Source: JBPCOI01 sp051000395
GTDB lineage: Bacteria > Actinomycetota > Actinomycetes > Mycobacteriales > Jatrophihabitantaceae
Reading direction: 5' to 3'
NCBI GenBank assembly: GCA_051000395.1
Contig: JBPCOI010000090.1
Coordinates: 23,442-87,441 of the forward strand
DNA length: 64,000 nt
A program made the position numbers and the translations under genes. This document shows, in pieces, positions 17,794 to 26,658 of the stretch. The notes beneath the pieces are model-generated. The model saw only the letters and a list, made by a program, of their open reading frames with translations. It was not told where the DNA came from and searched no databases. The number at the start of each line of letters is the position of its first letter. The stretch's first letter is position 1.

Positions 17794-18195
17794 TCAGCGC
17801 GTCCGCAGGATCTGGCCAGGGTGCAGCGCGACGCTGTCGAGGTGGTTGCGTCGCTGCAGGTCTGCGACCTCGGCCCGCGGATCGCGGTCCGGGGCCACCC
17901 GGGTGGCGATGGACCACAACGTGTCGCCGCTGCGGACGGTGACGCTGGCCGGTGCCGGCGCCCCGGCGGGCCGAGCGCCGGGAGCCGACGCCCAGGCGAT
18001 CGCGACCAGCGCCGCGGCGAGCAGCGCGACCGTGAGCGCCACGACGCGGATACCTCGACGGGTCAACCGCAACGGCGTAGCGACCGACCGCTCGCCGGGC
18101 GCGAACAGCACGGCGACGGTGGTGCAATGGTCGTCTCGCGGGCGCGCCGGCGGCGGAATGTAGACGACGGGCGCGAACTCGGTGGCGACGGACAT
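17794..18195 (-). CDS. chiZ: LysM-domain membrane protein, ChiZ-like SOS cell-division inhibitor
   Basis: 133 residues from ATG 18195 (MSVATEFAPV), downstream of GGAG; the longer frame has no good start. A Pro-rich cytoplasmic N-terminus is followed by one membrane helix (VVALTVALLAAALVAIAWASA) and an extracytoplasmic LysM domain (VTVRSGDTLWSIATRVAPD ... LHPGQILRTR). The layout and the divergent position next to lexA match M. tuberculosis ChiZ, a DNA-damage-induced protein that blocks division through cell-wall hydrolysis and FtsI/FtsQ contacts. A LexA-type operator precedes it. LysM proteins in this locus vary, so function is inferred from synteny. Confidence 0.8.
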   Translation of the reverse strand: MSVATEFAPVVYIPPPARPRDDHCTTVAVLFAPGERSVATPLRLTRRGIRVVALTVALLAAALVAIAWASAPGARPAGAPAPASVTVRSGDTLWSIATRVAPDRDPRAEVADLQRRNHLDSVALHPGQILRTR

Positions 18196-18241
18196 CGGGA
18201 CTCCTCTGGTGGGCTGGCCCGGGCGGCTGGCACCGCACCGG

Positions 18242-18257
18242 TCGAACAGGCATTCGA
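18242..18257. promoter_or_regulatory. LexA (SOS) box upstream of chiZ-like gene
   Basis: TCGAAC-AGGC-ATTCGA fits the actinobacterial SOS consensus TCGAAC-N4-GTTCGA at 11 of 12 fixed positions. It lies 47 bases upstream of the chiZ-like start. Its right half is also part of a perfect 8-bp inverted repeat (CATTCGAT 18251-18258, ATCGAATG 18269-18276). Confidence 0.75.
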
Positions 18258-18323
18258 TTGGACACCTGATCGAATGTGTACCAGCAGGCTGTGACAGTTT
18301 TCCAGCCGCCCCCGGCGTGTCGT

Positions 18324-18339
18324 TCGAACACGTGTTTGC
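18324..18339. promoter_or_regulatory. LexA (SOS) box upstream of lexA
   Basis: TCGAAC-ACGT-GTTTGC, matching the SOS consensus at 10 of 12 fixed positions and close to the mycobacterial variant with a GTTTG right half. It lies 62 bases upstream of the lexA ATG, as expected for autorepression. Confidence 0.8.
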
Positions 18340-18400
18340 CACGAGGTATCCAGGGCGCTACCGTCAGGGCCACATCGAGCGAGCGACAGCGGGAGTCCAC

Positions 18401-19201
18401 ATGGCTGAGAAGAAGTCCGTCCCCCCGACGGCGCACAAGGGCGCACGACGCGCGAAGAAGGCGCCCGCCGCCGAGGCGCAGCGGCGCGGTCCGGGCCGGC
18501 CCAAGGTCACCGAACTGCCTGACGCGCTCACCGGTTTGACCCGGCGGCAGCAGGCGATCCTCGACGTCATCCGCGACTCGGTCGATCGTCGCGGTTACCC
18601 GCCGAGCATCCGGGAGATCTGCGAGTCAGCCGGCCTCGCATCCACCTCCAGTGTGGCCCACCAGCTGGCCATGCTGGAACGCAAGGGCTTCCTGCGCCGC
18701 GATCCCAACCGTCCGCGGGCCGTCGACGTGCGGCGCTCCGGTGCAACGCCCGGCCCGGACACCGGAGACAAGCCCCGCGCGGCCCGGCGCGCCCTGGCCG
18801 TCGCCGACGACGCCCCCCGTGGCGACACACCGGTGTTCGTCCCGATGGTGGGTCGCATCGCGGCTGGCGGACCGATCCTGGCCGAGCAGATGATCGAGGA
18901 CGTCTTCCCGCTGCCCAAGGCGCTCGTCGGTGACGGGTCGCTGTTCCTGCTCAAGGTGGCCGGCGACTCCATGATCGAGGCGGCGATCTCCGACGGTGAC
19001 TGGGTCGTGGTGCGCCAGCAGCCCGATGCGGACAACGGTGCGGTCGTCGCCGCGATGACCGAGGGCGAGGCAACCGTCAAGACCTTCCGCCGCCGCGACG
19101 GACACGCCTGGCTGCTGCCGCACAACCCGGCCTACTCCCCCATCGCGGCCGACGAGGCGAGCATCCTCGGCCGCGTGGTCGCCGTGCTGCGCAAGGTCTG
19201 A
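18401..19201 (+). CDS. lexA: SOS repressor LexA
   Basis: 266 residues from ATG 18401, with GGGAG 7 bases upstream. A basic N-terminal extension of about 40 residues (KKSVPPTAHKGARRAKKAP) precedes the winged helix-turn-helix (LTRRQQAILDVIRDSVDRRG, PSIREICESAGLASTSSVAHQL). The autoproteolysis domain has the Ala155-Gly156 cleavage site (GRIAAGGP), catalytic Ser190 (VAGDSM) and Lys227 (EATVKTF). It represses DNA-repair genes until RecA filaments trigger self-cleavage. It is divergent from the chiZ-like gene, with a SOS box near each start. Confidence 0.97.
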   Translation: MAEKKSVPPTAHKGARRAKKAPAAEAQRRGPGRPKVTELPDALTGLTRRQQAILDVIRDSVDRRGYPPSIREICESAGLASTSSVAHQLAMLERKGFLRRDPNRPRAVDVRRSGATPGPDTGDKPRAARRALAVADDAPRGDTPVFVPMVGRIAAGGPILAEQMIEDVFPLPKALVGDGSLFLLKVAGDSMIEAAISDGDWVVVRQQPDADNGAVVAAMTEGEATVKTFRRRDGHAWLLPHNPAYSPIAADEASILGRVVAVLRKV

Positions 19202-19258
19202 GCGCACCGCGCACTGCATACCGGATACCTGCGCGGTCCGCTCAGGTGCGCGGTGCGC
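19202..19258. terminator. Inverted repeat between convergent lexA and eccC
   Basis: GCGCACCGCGCA (19202-19213), directly after the lexA stop, pairs perfectly with TGCGCGGTGCGC (19247-19258), and also with a second copy at 19264-19275. A 12-bp stem with a 33-base loop could stop transcription from both sides. Confidence 0.5.
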
Positions 19259-19291
19259 TCAGGTGCGCGGTGCGCTCAAGTGCGCGGTCTG
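19241..19291. repeat. Three tandem 17-bp copies at the 3' end of eccC
   Basis: CTCAGGTGCGCGGTGCG at 19241 and 19258 are identical; the copy at 19275 differs at three positions. On the minus strand they encode the last EccC residues and place additional in-frame stop-like TGA triplets just beyond the stop, suggesting duplication of the gene end. Confidence 0.85.
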
Positions 19292-22200
19292 CATCAGCAT
19301 CGCGCCGACGCGTCGGTGCACCAGCCGGCCGCGGCCTGGCGGCAGTGGTTCCATCTTCACCGAACCCAGCACTGCGCCCTCGTCCTTGTTGCCCGAAAGC
19401 AGGACGCCCGGCGTTCCCATCTCCCGCAGGCCGCGCATCACCGGTTCGTACATGCCCTGGCCGACGCCGCCCGCCGATCGGCTGAGCACGACGTGCAGGC
19501 CGATGTCGCGCGCCTGCGGCAGGAACTCGACGATCGAGTGCATCGGGTTGCCCTGGCTGGCCGCGACCAGGTCGTAGTCGTCGATGAGCAGGAACAGGCG
19601 CGGCCCGCTCCAGCGCGCCAGCTGCGCAACGGACGGGTCGACCTGCAGGCCGCCGAGCCGCTCGCGCAGTGCGGCGACGACGTTGCCGACCACCTCCGGC
19701 GCGGCCATCGAGTTCATCACGTAGCCGATCTGGTGCGCGGTGGTGATCGCCCCGAGCATGCCCCGGCGGTAGTCCAGTGTGATGATCTTCGCTTCGTCCG
19801 GGCCCCATCGTGTCGTTATTCCCCGGGCGATCAGCCGAAGCAGGTTCGACTTGCCGGACTCGACGTCCCCGACGACCACGAAGTGCGGCTCGGCGTCGAA
19901 GTCGGCGTACACCGTGGCGAGCGAATCCTCGTCCAGTCCCAGCGGGATCGTGGCGCCGGTAGCTCCAGGCGCCGGTAGGTCGGCGTAGGGCAGGTCCCGG
20001 GGCAGCAGCCGGACCGGCGGTGCGGACGGCCCGTGCCATGCCGAGCCGACCCGGGTCACCAGCTCGCCTACCCCCTCGCTCAGGTCGTCGACCTGGGGGC
20101 GTGCGTCGATGCGCGGCAGTGCGGACAGGAAGTGCAGCTTCTCCGCGATCAGGCCGCGGCCGGGCAGGCCCGCCGGCACGTCCGCCGCCATCCGGCGGTC
20201 GAAGTCGGACTCGGACGGGTCACCGAGGCGCAGTTCGAGCCGCGTGCTGATCAGGTCGCGCAGCGCGGGCCGCAGTTCCATCCAGCGCTGGACGGAGAGC
20301 ACGACGTGTACACCGAAGCCGAGTCCGCGTGCCGCGATCTGGGTGATCGCCGGTTCTAGTTCCTCGTAGTCCTGCCGGATCGTCCCCCAGCCGTCGACCA
20401 CCAGGAACACGTCGCCGTAGCCGTCGCCGCCGACCACGCCCGATTCCAGCATCCGGCGGTAGGTGGCCATCGAGTCGATCCGGTTCTGGGTGAACAGCTG
20501 CTCGCGGCGGGCGAGCAACCCGTTCACCTCCGCGATCGTTCGCCTCAGCCGCTCGGGCTCCAGGCGCGTCGCCACCGAGCCGACGTGCGGCAGGTCGACG
20601 AGCCCGGTGAGCGTGCCGCCGCCGAAATCGAGGCAGTAGAACTGCGCCTGCGCCGGCGTGTGGGTAAGCGCCATCGATGCGATGAGCGCGCGCAGCACCG
20701 TGCTCTTGCCGCTCTGCGGCCGGCCGACCACCACGAAGTGCGAGCTCGACAGCGCCAACCAGTGCGGGTCGCGGCGCTGGTCGAACGGTCGGTCGATCAG
20801 GCCGATCGGCGCCGTCAACGGCGGGACGGTCTCCCACTCCAGCGGCCGGATCCCCAGGTCGGTCTCCTTCAGCGGCGGCAGCAACTCGTCGAGCGTAGGT
20901 GGGACGTCCAGCGGTGGCAGCCAGACCTTGCGCGCCGGCATGCCCTTGCCGTCCAGGCGCTCCACCAGGACGTCGAGCAAGGTCTGACCCGGTCCGGACG
21001 GATGCGCCTGCGCGATCGGCTCGTCGCTGTCCGGTTCGCTGAGGTCATCGCGGGGCGCCAGGTAGGGCAGCTGGTAGGGCAGCACGCTGTGCCGGCTCGT
21101 CTCGCCGCCGCCCTGCACCGCGCTGACCCCGCGGGTGTACGTGCCCGACACGTAGGCGGCCTTGAACCGCACCAGCCCCTCGGTGCTCTCCTTCAGATAG
21201 CCGTTGCCCGGCGCGCTGGGAAGCTCGTAGGCGTCCGGAACGCCCAGCACGACACGGCTCTCCATGGAGGAGAACGTGCGCAGCCCGACGCGGTAGGACA
21301 GGTGGGTGTCCAGCCCGCGCAGCTTGCCCTCCTCGAGGCGCTGCGAAGCGAGCAGCAAGTGCACGCCGAGCGAGCGCCCGAGGCGCCCGATCATCACGAA
21401 CAGGTCGATGAAGTCCGGCTTCGCCGCGAGCAGTTCGCTGAACTCGTCGACCACCACGAACAGCGACGGCATCGGCTCGAGCAGCGCGCCCTGCTCGCGG
21501 GCCCGCTCGTAGTCACGCAGCGACGCGTAGTTTCCCGCAGCGCGCAAGGCCTCCTGACGGCGGACCATCTCGCCGTGCACGGCGTCCTTCATGCGGTCGA
21601 CCAGGATCAGCTCGTCCTCCAGGTTCGTGATCACCGCGGAGGTGTGCGGCAACACGTCCAGGCTCGCGAACGTCGCGCCGCCCTTGAAGTCGACGAGGAC
21701 GAAGTTCAGGACTTCCGACGAGTGCGTCAACGCCAGCCCGAGCACCAGCGTGCGCAGCAGCTCGGACTTGCCGGACCCGGTCGCGCCGATGACCAGCCCG
21801 TGCGGTCCCATCCCGCCCTGCGCGGACTCCTTGATGTCCAGCTCCACCGGCTGGCCCGTGGTGCCGACTCCGATCGGAACGCGCAGGCGGTCGCGCGGCG
21901 CCCGGGGGCGCCAGGTCAGCTCGGTGTCGACCTGGTAGGGGTCGCCCAGTCGCAGCAGGTCCGGCAGGCTCAGGTCGGCGGCGAGCGCATCGGTCGGCTC
22001 GGACGTCGCCGCCGACATCCGCAGCGGCGTCATCCGCCGCGCGAGCGATTCGGCCTCCACGACGCTGAGGGAGTCCGCGACACCCAATGCCGTGCGCCGC
22101 ACGGCGCCGGTGCCATCGCGTTGCGCCATCGTCAGGTTGCCCTCCTCGACGAGCAGCGACAGCACCCCGTTGCCCGCCTCGACCGAGGTCGTCGAATCCA

Positions 22201-23227
22201 GCTCGAGCACGGTCACGCCCTGGACCAGCGCGCTCGCCAGCTGCGCTTCCGGCGGCACCCGGCCGCCGTCGACGACGACGACGACGTGCGGGCCCTCGCT
22301 CGTGCCGCCGATGCCGAAACGGGGCCGGCTGGTCAACGTGTCCCCGAAGCTGGCCTCGATGTCGAGCAGGTCGTCGGTGACCAGGCGTAGCTGACCGACC
22401 GCGTCGAAGGCCGCCGGGCTCAGCGCGTGCGGCAACCACTTGAGCCACTCCCACTCGGGCATCACGGCGGGCGACGCGCAGACTGCGATCACCACATCGT
22501 CGGGTGAGTGGAAGGCGGCAAGCTGGCCGATGACGGCACGCATCATGGCGCGCGAGCGGTGCGGCGCTCCGGAGACGGTGATCCTCGCGAACGCGGCCAG
22601 CGAGATGGCAACCGGCAGGTCGCGGACCGCTCCGTGGGCGCGGACGAACCGGCGCAGGGAAACCGCAGAGATCGGTTCGAGGTCCTCCACGGGCTTGGTC
22701 TCGGGGGTCACCAGGCGAACCGCGAGCCGTTGCGCGCCGCGACCGACGCGCACGGCGAGGAAGTCGCCGTCGGCAGGTCGCCGTTCCCACAGCCGAGTGC
22801 CGATCGCCACGCACCACAGCGCGCCGGGATCGGGGTGGTGCCACAGAGCCGAGGCGCGCTGCTGCTCGGCCGCGGTGCGGACCCGGCTGCGGACCTGCTG
22901 CAGGTATCGCTGGTAGTCGCGGCGGTCGCCGTCCAGCCGCCGGCGCTTGTCGCCGGAGGAGCGGCCCATGCTGCTGAACGCCATGCCCGCCATGGACAGC
23001 GCCATCATGCCGCTCGCGAGATAGGTGACCGGCGAGCCGCCGCTGCCTGTGACGAGAAGCGCGGTCGCTCCCGCGCCGGCCAGCATCGGCAGATAGGTCA
23101 GTGTCTGCCCCATCCCGCCGCCGCTCACGGTCTCCGGCAGCTCCGGCGGCGAGTCCAGCACGATTTCGCCGCGCGGTTCGGGCGGGGGCTGCCGGCGGGC
23201 GGGTCGCCGGAACAGCACCGTGCTCAC
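19259..23227 (-). CDS. eccC: Type VII secretion ATPase EccC (fused EccCa-EccCb)
   Basis: 1322 residues from GTG 23227, with AGGAGG 5 bases upstream. The membrane-anchored motor of the ESX system; it recognises C-terminal signals of WXG100 substrates. Two N-terminal helices (QTLTYLPMLAGAGATALLV and TYLASGMMALSMAGMAF) precede three FtsK/SpoIIIE ATPase domains. Walker A motifs: GATGSGKS (481-488), GRPQSGKS (835-842) and GDVESGKS (1120-1127). Only the first domain keeps a classical Walker B with Glu (FVVVDEFSELL); the others read LVVDGWG and LLIDDYD, in line with regulatory substrate-binding roles for domains 2 and 3. Divergent from eccD, 194 bases apart. The 3' end lies in tandem repeats. Confidence 0.95.
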   Translation of the reverse strand: MSTVLFRRPARRQPPPEPRGEIVLDSPPELPETVSGGGMGQTLTYLPMLAGAGATALLVTGSGGSPVTYLASGMMALSMAGMAFSSMGRSSGDKRRRLDGDRRDYQRYLQQVRSRVRTAAEQQRASALWHHPDPGALWCVAIGTRLWERRPADGDFLAVRVGRGAQRLAVRLVTPETKPVEDLEPISAVSLRRFVRAHGAVRDLPVAISLAAFARITVSGAPHRSRAMMRAVIGQLAAFHSPDDVVIAVCASPAVMPEWEWLKWLPHALSPAAFDAVGQLRLVTDDLLDIEASFGDTLTSRPRFGIGGTSEGPHVVVVVDGGRVPPEAQLASALVQGVTVLELDSTTSVEAGNGVLSLLVEEGNLTMAQRDGTGAVRRTALGVADSLSVVEAESLARRMTPLRMSAATSEPTDALAADLSLPDLLRLGDPYQVDTELTWRPRAPRDRLRVPIGVGTTGQPVELDIKESAQGGMGPHGLVIGATGSGKSELLRTLVLGLALTHSSEVLNFVLVDFKGGATFASLDVLPHTSAVITNLEDELILVDRMKDAVHGEMVRRQEALRAAGNYASLRDYERAREQGALLEPMPSLFVVVDEFSELLAAKPDFIDLFVMIGRLGRSLGVHLLLASQRLEEGKLRGLDTHLSYRVGLRTFSSMESRVVLGVPDAYELPSAPGNGYLKESTEGLVRFKAAYVSGTYTRGVSAVQGGGETSRHSVLPYQLPYLAPRDDLSEPDSDEPIAQAHPSGPGQTLLDVLVERLDGKGMPARKVWLPPLDVPPTLDELLPPLKETDLGIRPLEWETVPPLTAPIGLIDRPFDQRRDPHWLALSSSHFVVVGRPQSGKSTVLRALIASMALTHTPAQAQFYCLDFGGGTLTGLVDLPHVGSVATRLEPERLRRTIAEVNGLLARREQLFTQNRIDSMATYRRMLESGVVGGDGYGDVFLVVDGWGTIRQDYEELEPAITQIAARGLGFGVHVVLSVQRWMELRPALRDLISTRLELRLGDPSESDFDRRMAADVPAGLPGRGLIAEKLHFLSALPRIDARPQVDDLSEGVGELVTRVGSAWHGPSAPPVRLLPRDLPYADLPAPGATGATIPLGLDEDSLATVYADFDAEPHFVVVGDVESGKSNLLRLIARGITTRWGPDEAKIITLDYRRGMLGAITTAHQIGYVMNSMAAPEVVGNVVAALRERLGGLQVDPSVAQLARWSGPRLFLLIDDYDLVAASQGNPMHSIVEFLPQARDIGLHVVLSRSAGGVGQGMYEPVMRGLREMGTPGVLLSGNKDEGAVLGSVKMEPLPPGRGRLVHRRVGAMLMQTAHLSAPRT

Positions 23228-23421
23228 CCGGCCTCCTTCCGGCAACGCGGACGGGCGCCGTCCCGCACGTCAGTCGCGTTGCCCGCTCCGCACGCGTCGC
23301 AGCTTGCGTTACCGTTGCGAACCGCAGCGTGGTTCCGATCCCCGCCGACCGGTACAAACAACCGACCGGCGAACAAGCATGCTAGCTCGCAACCGCAGCC
23401 GGCCGATCGACAGGAGTTCCG

Positions 23422-24813
23422 TTGTCCTCCAGCGTCGTGTCGAACACGTGCCGGATCACCGTGATCTCGGCGGAGGTCCGCGCGGATCTCGCGGTGCCCG
23501 TGCACATCCCGGTAGCCGAGCTGCTCGCCACGCTGGTGTCCAGCCTGGGCCGTGAGGTCGCCGACGAGGGTGCCGCCAACGGTGGCTGGATCCTGCAGCG
23601 AGCCTCGGAGCCGCCGCTGGATCCGGCCACGTCCCTGGCCGCCGGCCAGATCCGCGACGGCGACGTCCTGCACCTGCGCACCCGCGCTACCCAGTTGCCC
23701 GAGATCGCCTTCGACGACGTGCTCGACGCCGTCGCCACCGGTGTGCTGACCCGCACGGCGCGATGGCACGCCCCGAGTACCGAGGTGGCAGCGGTCGCCT
23801 TCGGCTCGGCGTTGCTCGGCCTCGCGCTCGGGGCGGCCTTGGCGGCCGGCCCCAGCTGGGCGCTGCCCGCTGCCGTCTGCGGCGTCGGCGCGGCTCTGCT
23901 GCTGCTCACCGCTGTCGCGCTGTCGCGTGCCTACCACCAGCGCGGCCCCGCGCTGGTTGCGGCAGGCTTCGCGATCGCGTTCGCGACGGTCGCCGGGGCC
24001 ACGGCCGTCGGCGCGCACGAGTCGTTACGGCACTTCGGCGCCGCCTCGATCCTGCTCGGCTCGTGTGCGGCCGTCCTCGCGGCGACAGTCGCGGTCCTGA
24101 GCCTCGGCAGCGGGATCTCCGGGTTGGCGACCGTCATCGGCGTCGGCCTGCTCAGCGCGCTCGGCACGGCGGTCGCCACCGGAACGTCACTGCGACCGGC
24201 GGGCACGGCCTCCCTGGTCGCTGCAGCCGCACTAGCCGTCTCCCCCCTGCTGCCGATGCTGTCGTTCAAGCTGTCGCGCCTGCCGTTGCCGTCGATCCCG
24301 ACCGACGCGAGCGAGCTGCGCCGCGATGAGGGAAGCGTGGACGCGACGAAGATCCTTCGACAGGCCACGATGGCCGACCAGTTCCTCACCGGCCTGGTCG
24401 GCGGGGTCAGTCTCGCCATCGCGGGCGCAGCGATGTTCCTGGCCGTCGGCGACGTCAGCGCCCAGGTCCTGGCCCTCGTGCTGGCGGCGATCTGCCTGCT
24501 GCGGGCGCGGCTGTTCACCGGGCGCGGGCAGCGCGGCCTGCTGCTGACGGCAGGCGGCATCGCCACGGCGGCAGTCGTGGTGGCCCGGGCGTCCGCAATG
24601 CAGCACACCCAGCTCGCGTTGGCGGTGTCGGTACCGGCCCTGGCCGTGGCCGTGGTGCTGTTCGCGCTCGCGGTCGTGCTGCCGGGACGCCGTTACGCCC
24701 CGCCCTGGTCACGCGCGGCGGACATCGTCGAGTCGCTGCTCGTGCTGTCGGTGATCCCACTCGCGCTCGCGGTCATGGGGGTGTACGGCGCGCTGCGCTC
24801 GGCGGTCAGCTGA
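23422..24813 (+). CDS. eccD: Type VII secretion channel protein EccD
   Basis: 463 residues, TTG start with AGGAG 6 bases upstream. An N-terminal ubiquitin-like (YukD) domain spans about 9-90 (CRITVISAEVRADLAVPVHIPVAELL, DGDVLHLR). About eleven membrane helices follow from residue 120 (for example VAFGSALLGLALGAALAAG, AASILLGSCAAVLAATVAVL). EccD dimers line the membrane pore of ESX complexes. The cytoplasmic loop with RDEGSVDATKILRQATMADQFLTG matches the family. It ends 9 bases from the convergent unknown gene. Confidence 0.93.
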   Translation: MSSSVVSNTCRITVISAEVRADLAVPVHIPVAELLATLVSSLGREVADEGAANGGWILQRASEPPLDPATSLAAGQIRDGDVLHLRTRATQLPEIAFDDVLDAVATGVLTRTARWHAPSTEVAAVAFGSALLGLALGAALAAGPSWALPAAVCGVGAALLLLTAVALSRAYHQRGPALVAAGFAIAFATVAGATAVGAHESLRHFGAASILLGSCAAVLAATVAVLSLGSGISGLATVIGVGLLSALGTAVATGTSLRPAGTASLVAAAALAVSPLLPMLSFKLSRLPLPSIPTDASELRRDEGSVDATKILRQATMADQFLTGLVGGVSLAIAGAAMFLAVGDVSAQVLALVLAAICLLRARLFTGRGQRGLLLTAGGIATAAVVVARASAMQHTQLALAVSVPALAVAVVLFALAVVLPGRRYAPPWSRAADIVESLLVLSVIPLALAVMGVYGALRSAVS

Positions 24814-24822
24814 TCTGCGGCC

Positions 24823-25440
24823 TCAACTGCCGAACAGCAGTCCAGCCTCGGACGCGGACGGATCCAGGCTGACGTGCTCCAGGCTGCCGCGGCGCACCAG
24901 CGCCACGGTGCCGCCGCCGAGTGAGGTCAGCTGGGCCGGCGGCACGACGAACAGCGCCGGGACGTAGTCGGCCAGCTCCGCCGGGATGTGCCCGAGCAGC
25001 ACCACGTCGGCCGCGGTGAGTGAGGCGAGGTCGGCGCGCGTGCCCGGCGAGCGGAGATCCACTCGGCACTGCCAGGCGCCGGCCTCGCCCAGACCGCGCG
25101 CCTCACCGGGCCGATCGTCGACGAGCAGGGTGGGGCCGCCTGCTGCGCTCGGAGCGCTGCGCTGCTCCACCACCCGGGCGTCCACCGCGTGCGCGAGAGC
25201 CGACGACCAGGCGGCGCCGCGTTCGCTGGACACCACGACCGATGCGCCCGCTGCCGCGGCTCGGACGGCGAGCAACACGGCCGCCGCGGTCGCGCCGACA
25301 ACCGCAACACGCGTTGGCCGGCCCCGGAACAGCCGCAGCGTGACCTGCCCCCGCTGCCCGGTGCCGAGGTGGACACCGGACACCGGCGCGCCGGCGCTCA
25401 GACCCATCGGCGAGGGCAGCTGCAGCACCCCGCGGGTCAC
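24823..25440 (-). CDS. Unknown protein coupled to EccE
   Basis: 205 residues. The GTG at 25440 overlaps the eccE stop by four bases (GTGA), so the two proteins are probably made together. No family was recognised. The sequence shows a Rossmann-like start (RPTRVAVVGATAAAVLLAVRAAAAGASVVVSS), then alternating strands and helices (TLLVDDRPGEARG, ADVVLLGHIPAELADYVP, ALFVVPPAQLTSLGGG), and no membrane segment long enough to be sure of. It resembles a cytoplasmic alpha/beta domain without a P-loop. A role in secretion is inferred from operon position only. Confidence 0.65.
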   Translation of the reverse strand: MTRGVLQLPSPMGLSAGAPVSGVHLGTGQRGQVTLRLFRGRPTRVAVVGATAAAVLLAVRAAAAGASVVVSSERGAAWSSALAHAVDARVVEQRSAPSAAGGPTLLVDDRPGEARGLGEAGAWQCRVDLRSPGTRADLASLTAADVVLLGHIPAELADYVPALFVVPPAQLTSLGGGTVALVRRGSLEHVSLDPSASEAGLLFGS

Positions 25441-26525
25441 GCCGCAGCGCCCATGCCGACCGGGGTGGTGGCGCGCAGCAGGTTGCCGTGCTCGCCGTCC
25501 AGACGCTGCAGGACGAGCCCGGCAGCCGCCGCCTGCTCCGCCGTTCGCGCCAGCGCGACGGTGTCCGGTGCGGCGCCGGGACCGCTCAGGCGCAGCAGCA
25601 GCATCGCCTGCAACTGCTCGTGGCGCCCGGGGCGACGCAGCACGAGGCAGGTGACCACGACCGGTGTCATTGCTCCGGCCGCCAGCTGCGTCAGCGCGTC
25701 CGGCGTGCGCTGCCCGCCGCCGGCGACGGCGAAGCTGACCGACCAGGTGCCCGCCACCCGGATCCCGCGCCAGGACTCCACCGTTGCGGGTAGCGAACCG
25801 TCCGGGCGTGCGGCAGCCGGACCCATGCAGCTGGCGAACAGCGCCGTGACGGCCCGCTCGTCCAGGCGACGGACGCGCACCCCGACCGCTGCCAGGATCT
25901 GCTCGCAGCGAAGCGCGCAACGCCGCAGGATCTGCTGGACGGCGGCGTCGGTCCCCCCGCGCGCGGCGACCGCTTCGGCCGCGGCGATCGTGTCCAGCGT
26001 GAGCAGGCAGTAGCGCGCAGCTACCCGCGGCGCGGGTGCCACGGGGCCGAGCGGGGCGTGCGGCGCGGGCCGTGCCGGAGCGAGCACCGTCAGCAGCCGC
26101 ACGCTGGCCAGCGGCACGTCCTCGACCCGCAGCAGCGCCGCCAGCTGATCGACCGGGACGGGGGCGTCGTCGTTGCACACGCCGTCGCAGTCCAGCTCGA
26201 GGGGCAACGTCCACATCGAACCGACGCGGACCACCCCGAACTGCGTGCCGTGCCCGCTCGGCGCGATCGTGCGCACCTGGTATCCGCCCAGCAGCGTCTG
26301 CAGGCCGGGGCCGCGCACGCCCTGACGGCGTCGCATCATCGCCAGCCAGGACAGCGCGAGCTGATACGCCCAGCGGCGCCGAAGCGGCACCACGGCCAGC
26401 ACCGCCAGGACCGCGGCTACGCCTGCCCCCACCGCCGGCCAGGCCCGCTTCTCGGCGAGGCCGCCCACCACTGCGGCCAGTGCGAGCTCGAGGAGCACGA
26501 ACTGCATCAGCGTCGGTTTCGGCAC
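25437..26525 (-). CDS. eccE: Type VII secretion protein EccE
   Basis: 362 residues from GTG 26525, chosen because GGAGG lies 4 bases upstream; an ATG at 26507 is the alternative. Two N-terminal helices (FVLLELALAAVVGGLA and AVGAGVAAVLAVLAVVPL) are followed by a large domain containing LQTLLGGYQVRTIAPSGHGTQFGVVRVG and RYCLLTLDTIAAAEAVAARGG, as in the EccE family, which stabilises the periphery of the ESX membrane complex. EccE is absent from minimal ESX-4 systems, so its presence indicates a full-type complex. It is divergent from eccB, 133 bases apart. Confidence 0.85.
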   Translation of the reverse strand: MPKPTLMQFVLLELALAAVVGGLAEKRAWPAVGAGVAAVLAVLAVVPLRRRWAYQLALSWLAMMRRRQGVRGPGLQTLLGGYQVRTIAPSGHGTQFGVVRVGSMWTLPLELDCDGVCNDDAPVPVDQLAALLRVEDVPLASVRLLTVLAPARPAPHAPLGPVAPAPRVAARYCLLTLDTIAAAEAVAARGGTDAAVQQILRRCALRCEQILAAVGVRVRRLDERAVTALFASCMGPAAARPDGSLPATVESWRGIRVAGTWSVSFAVAGGGQRTPDALTQLAAGAMTPVVVTCLVLRRPGRHEQLQAMLLLRLSGPGAAPDTVALARTAEQAAAAGLVLQRLDGEHGNLLRATTPVGMGAAA

Positions 26526-26658
26526 TCGTCCTCCACAGCCGTGCTCGCCTCGGGCCGAGCAGATCATCGCAGGTCGAGGCGCGTCCGATGGACCCGTATC
26601 CTTTCCCCCGACCCACGGCACCGCCGAGCCCGACACCGGACGTGGAGAGGAGGGCGTC

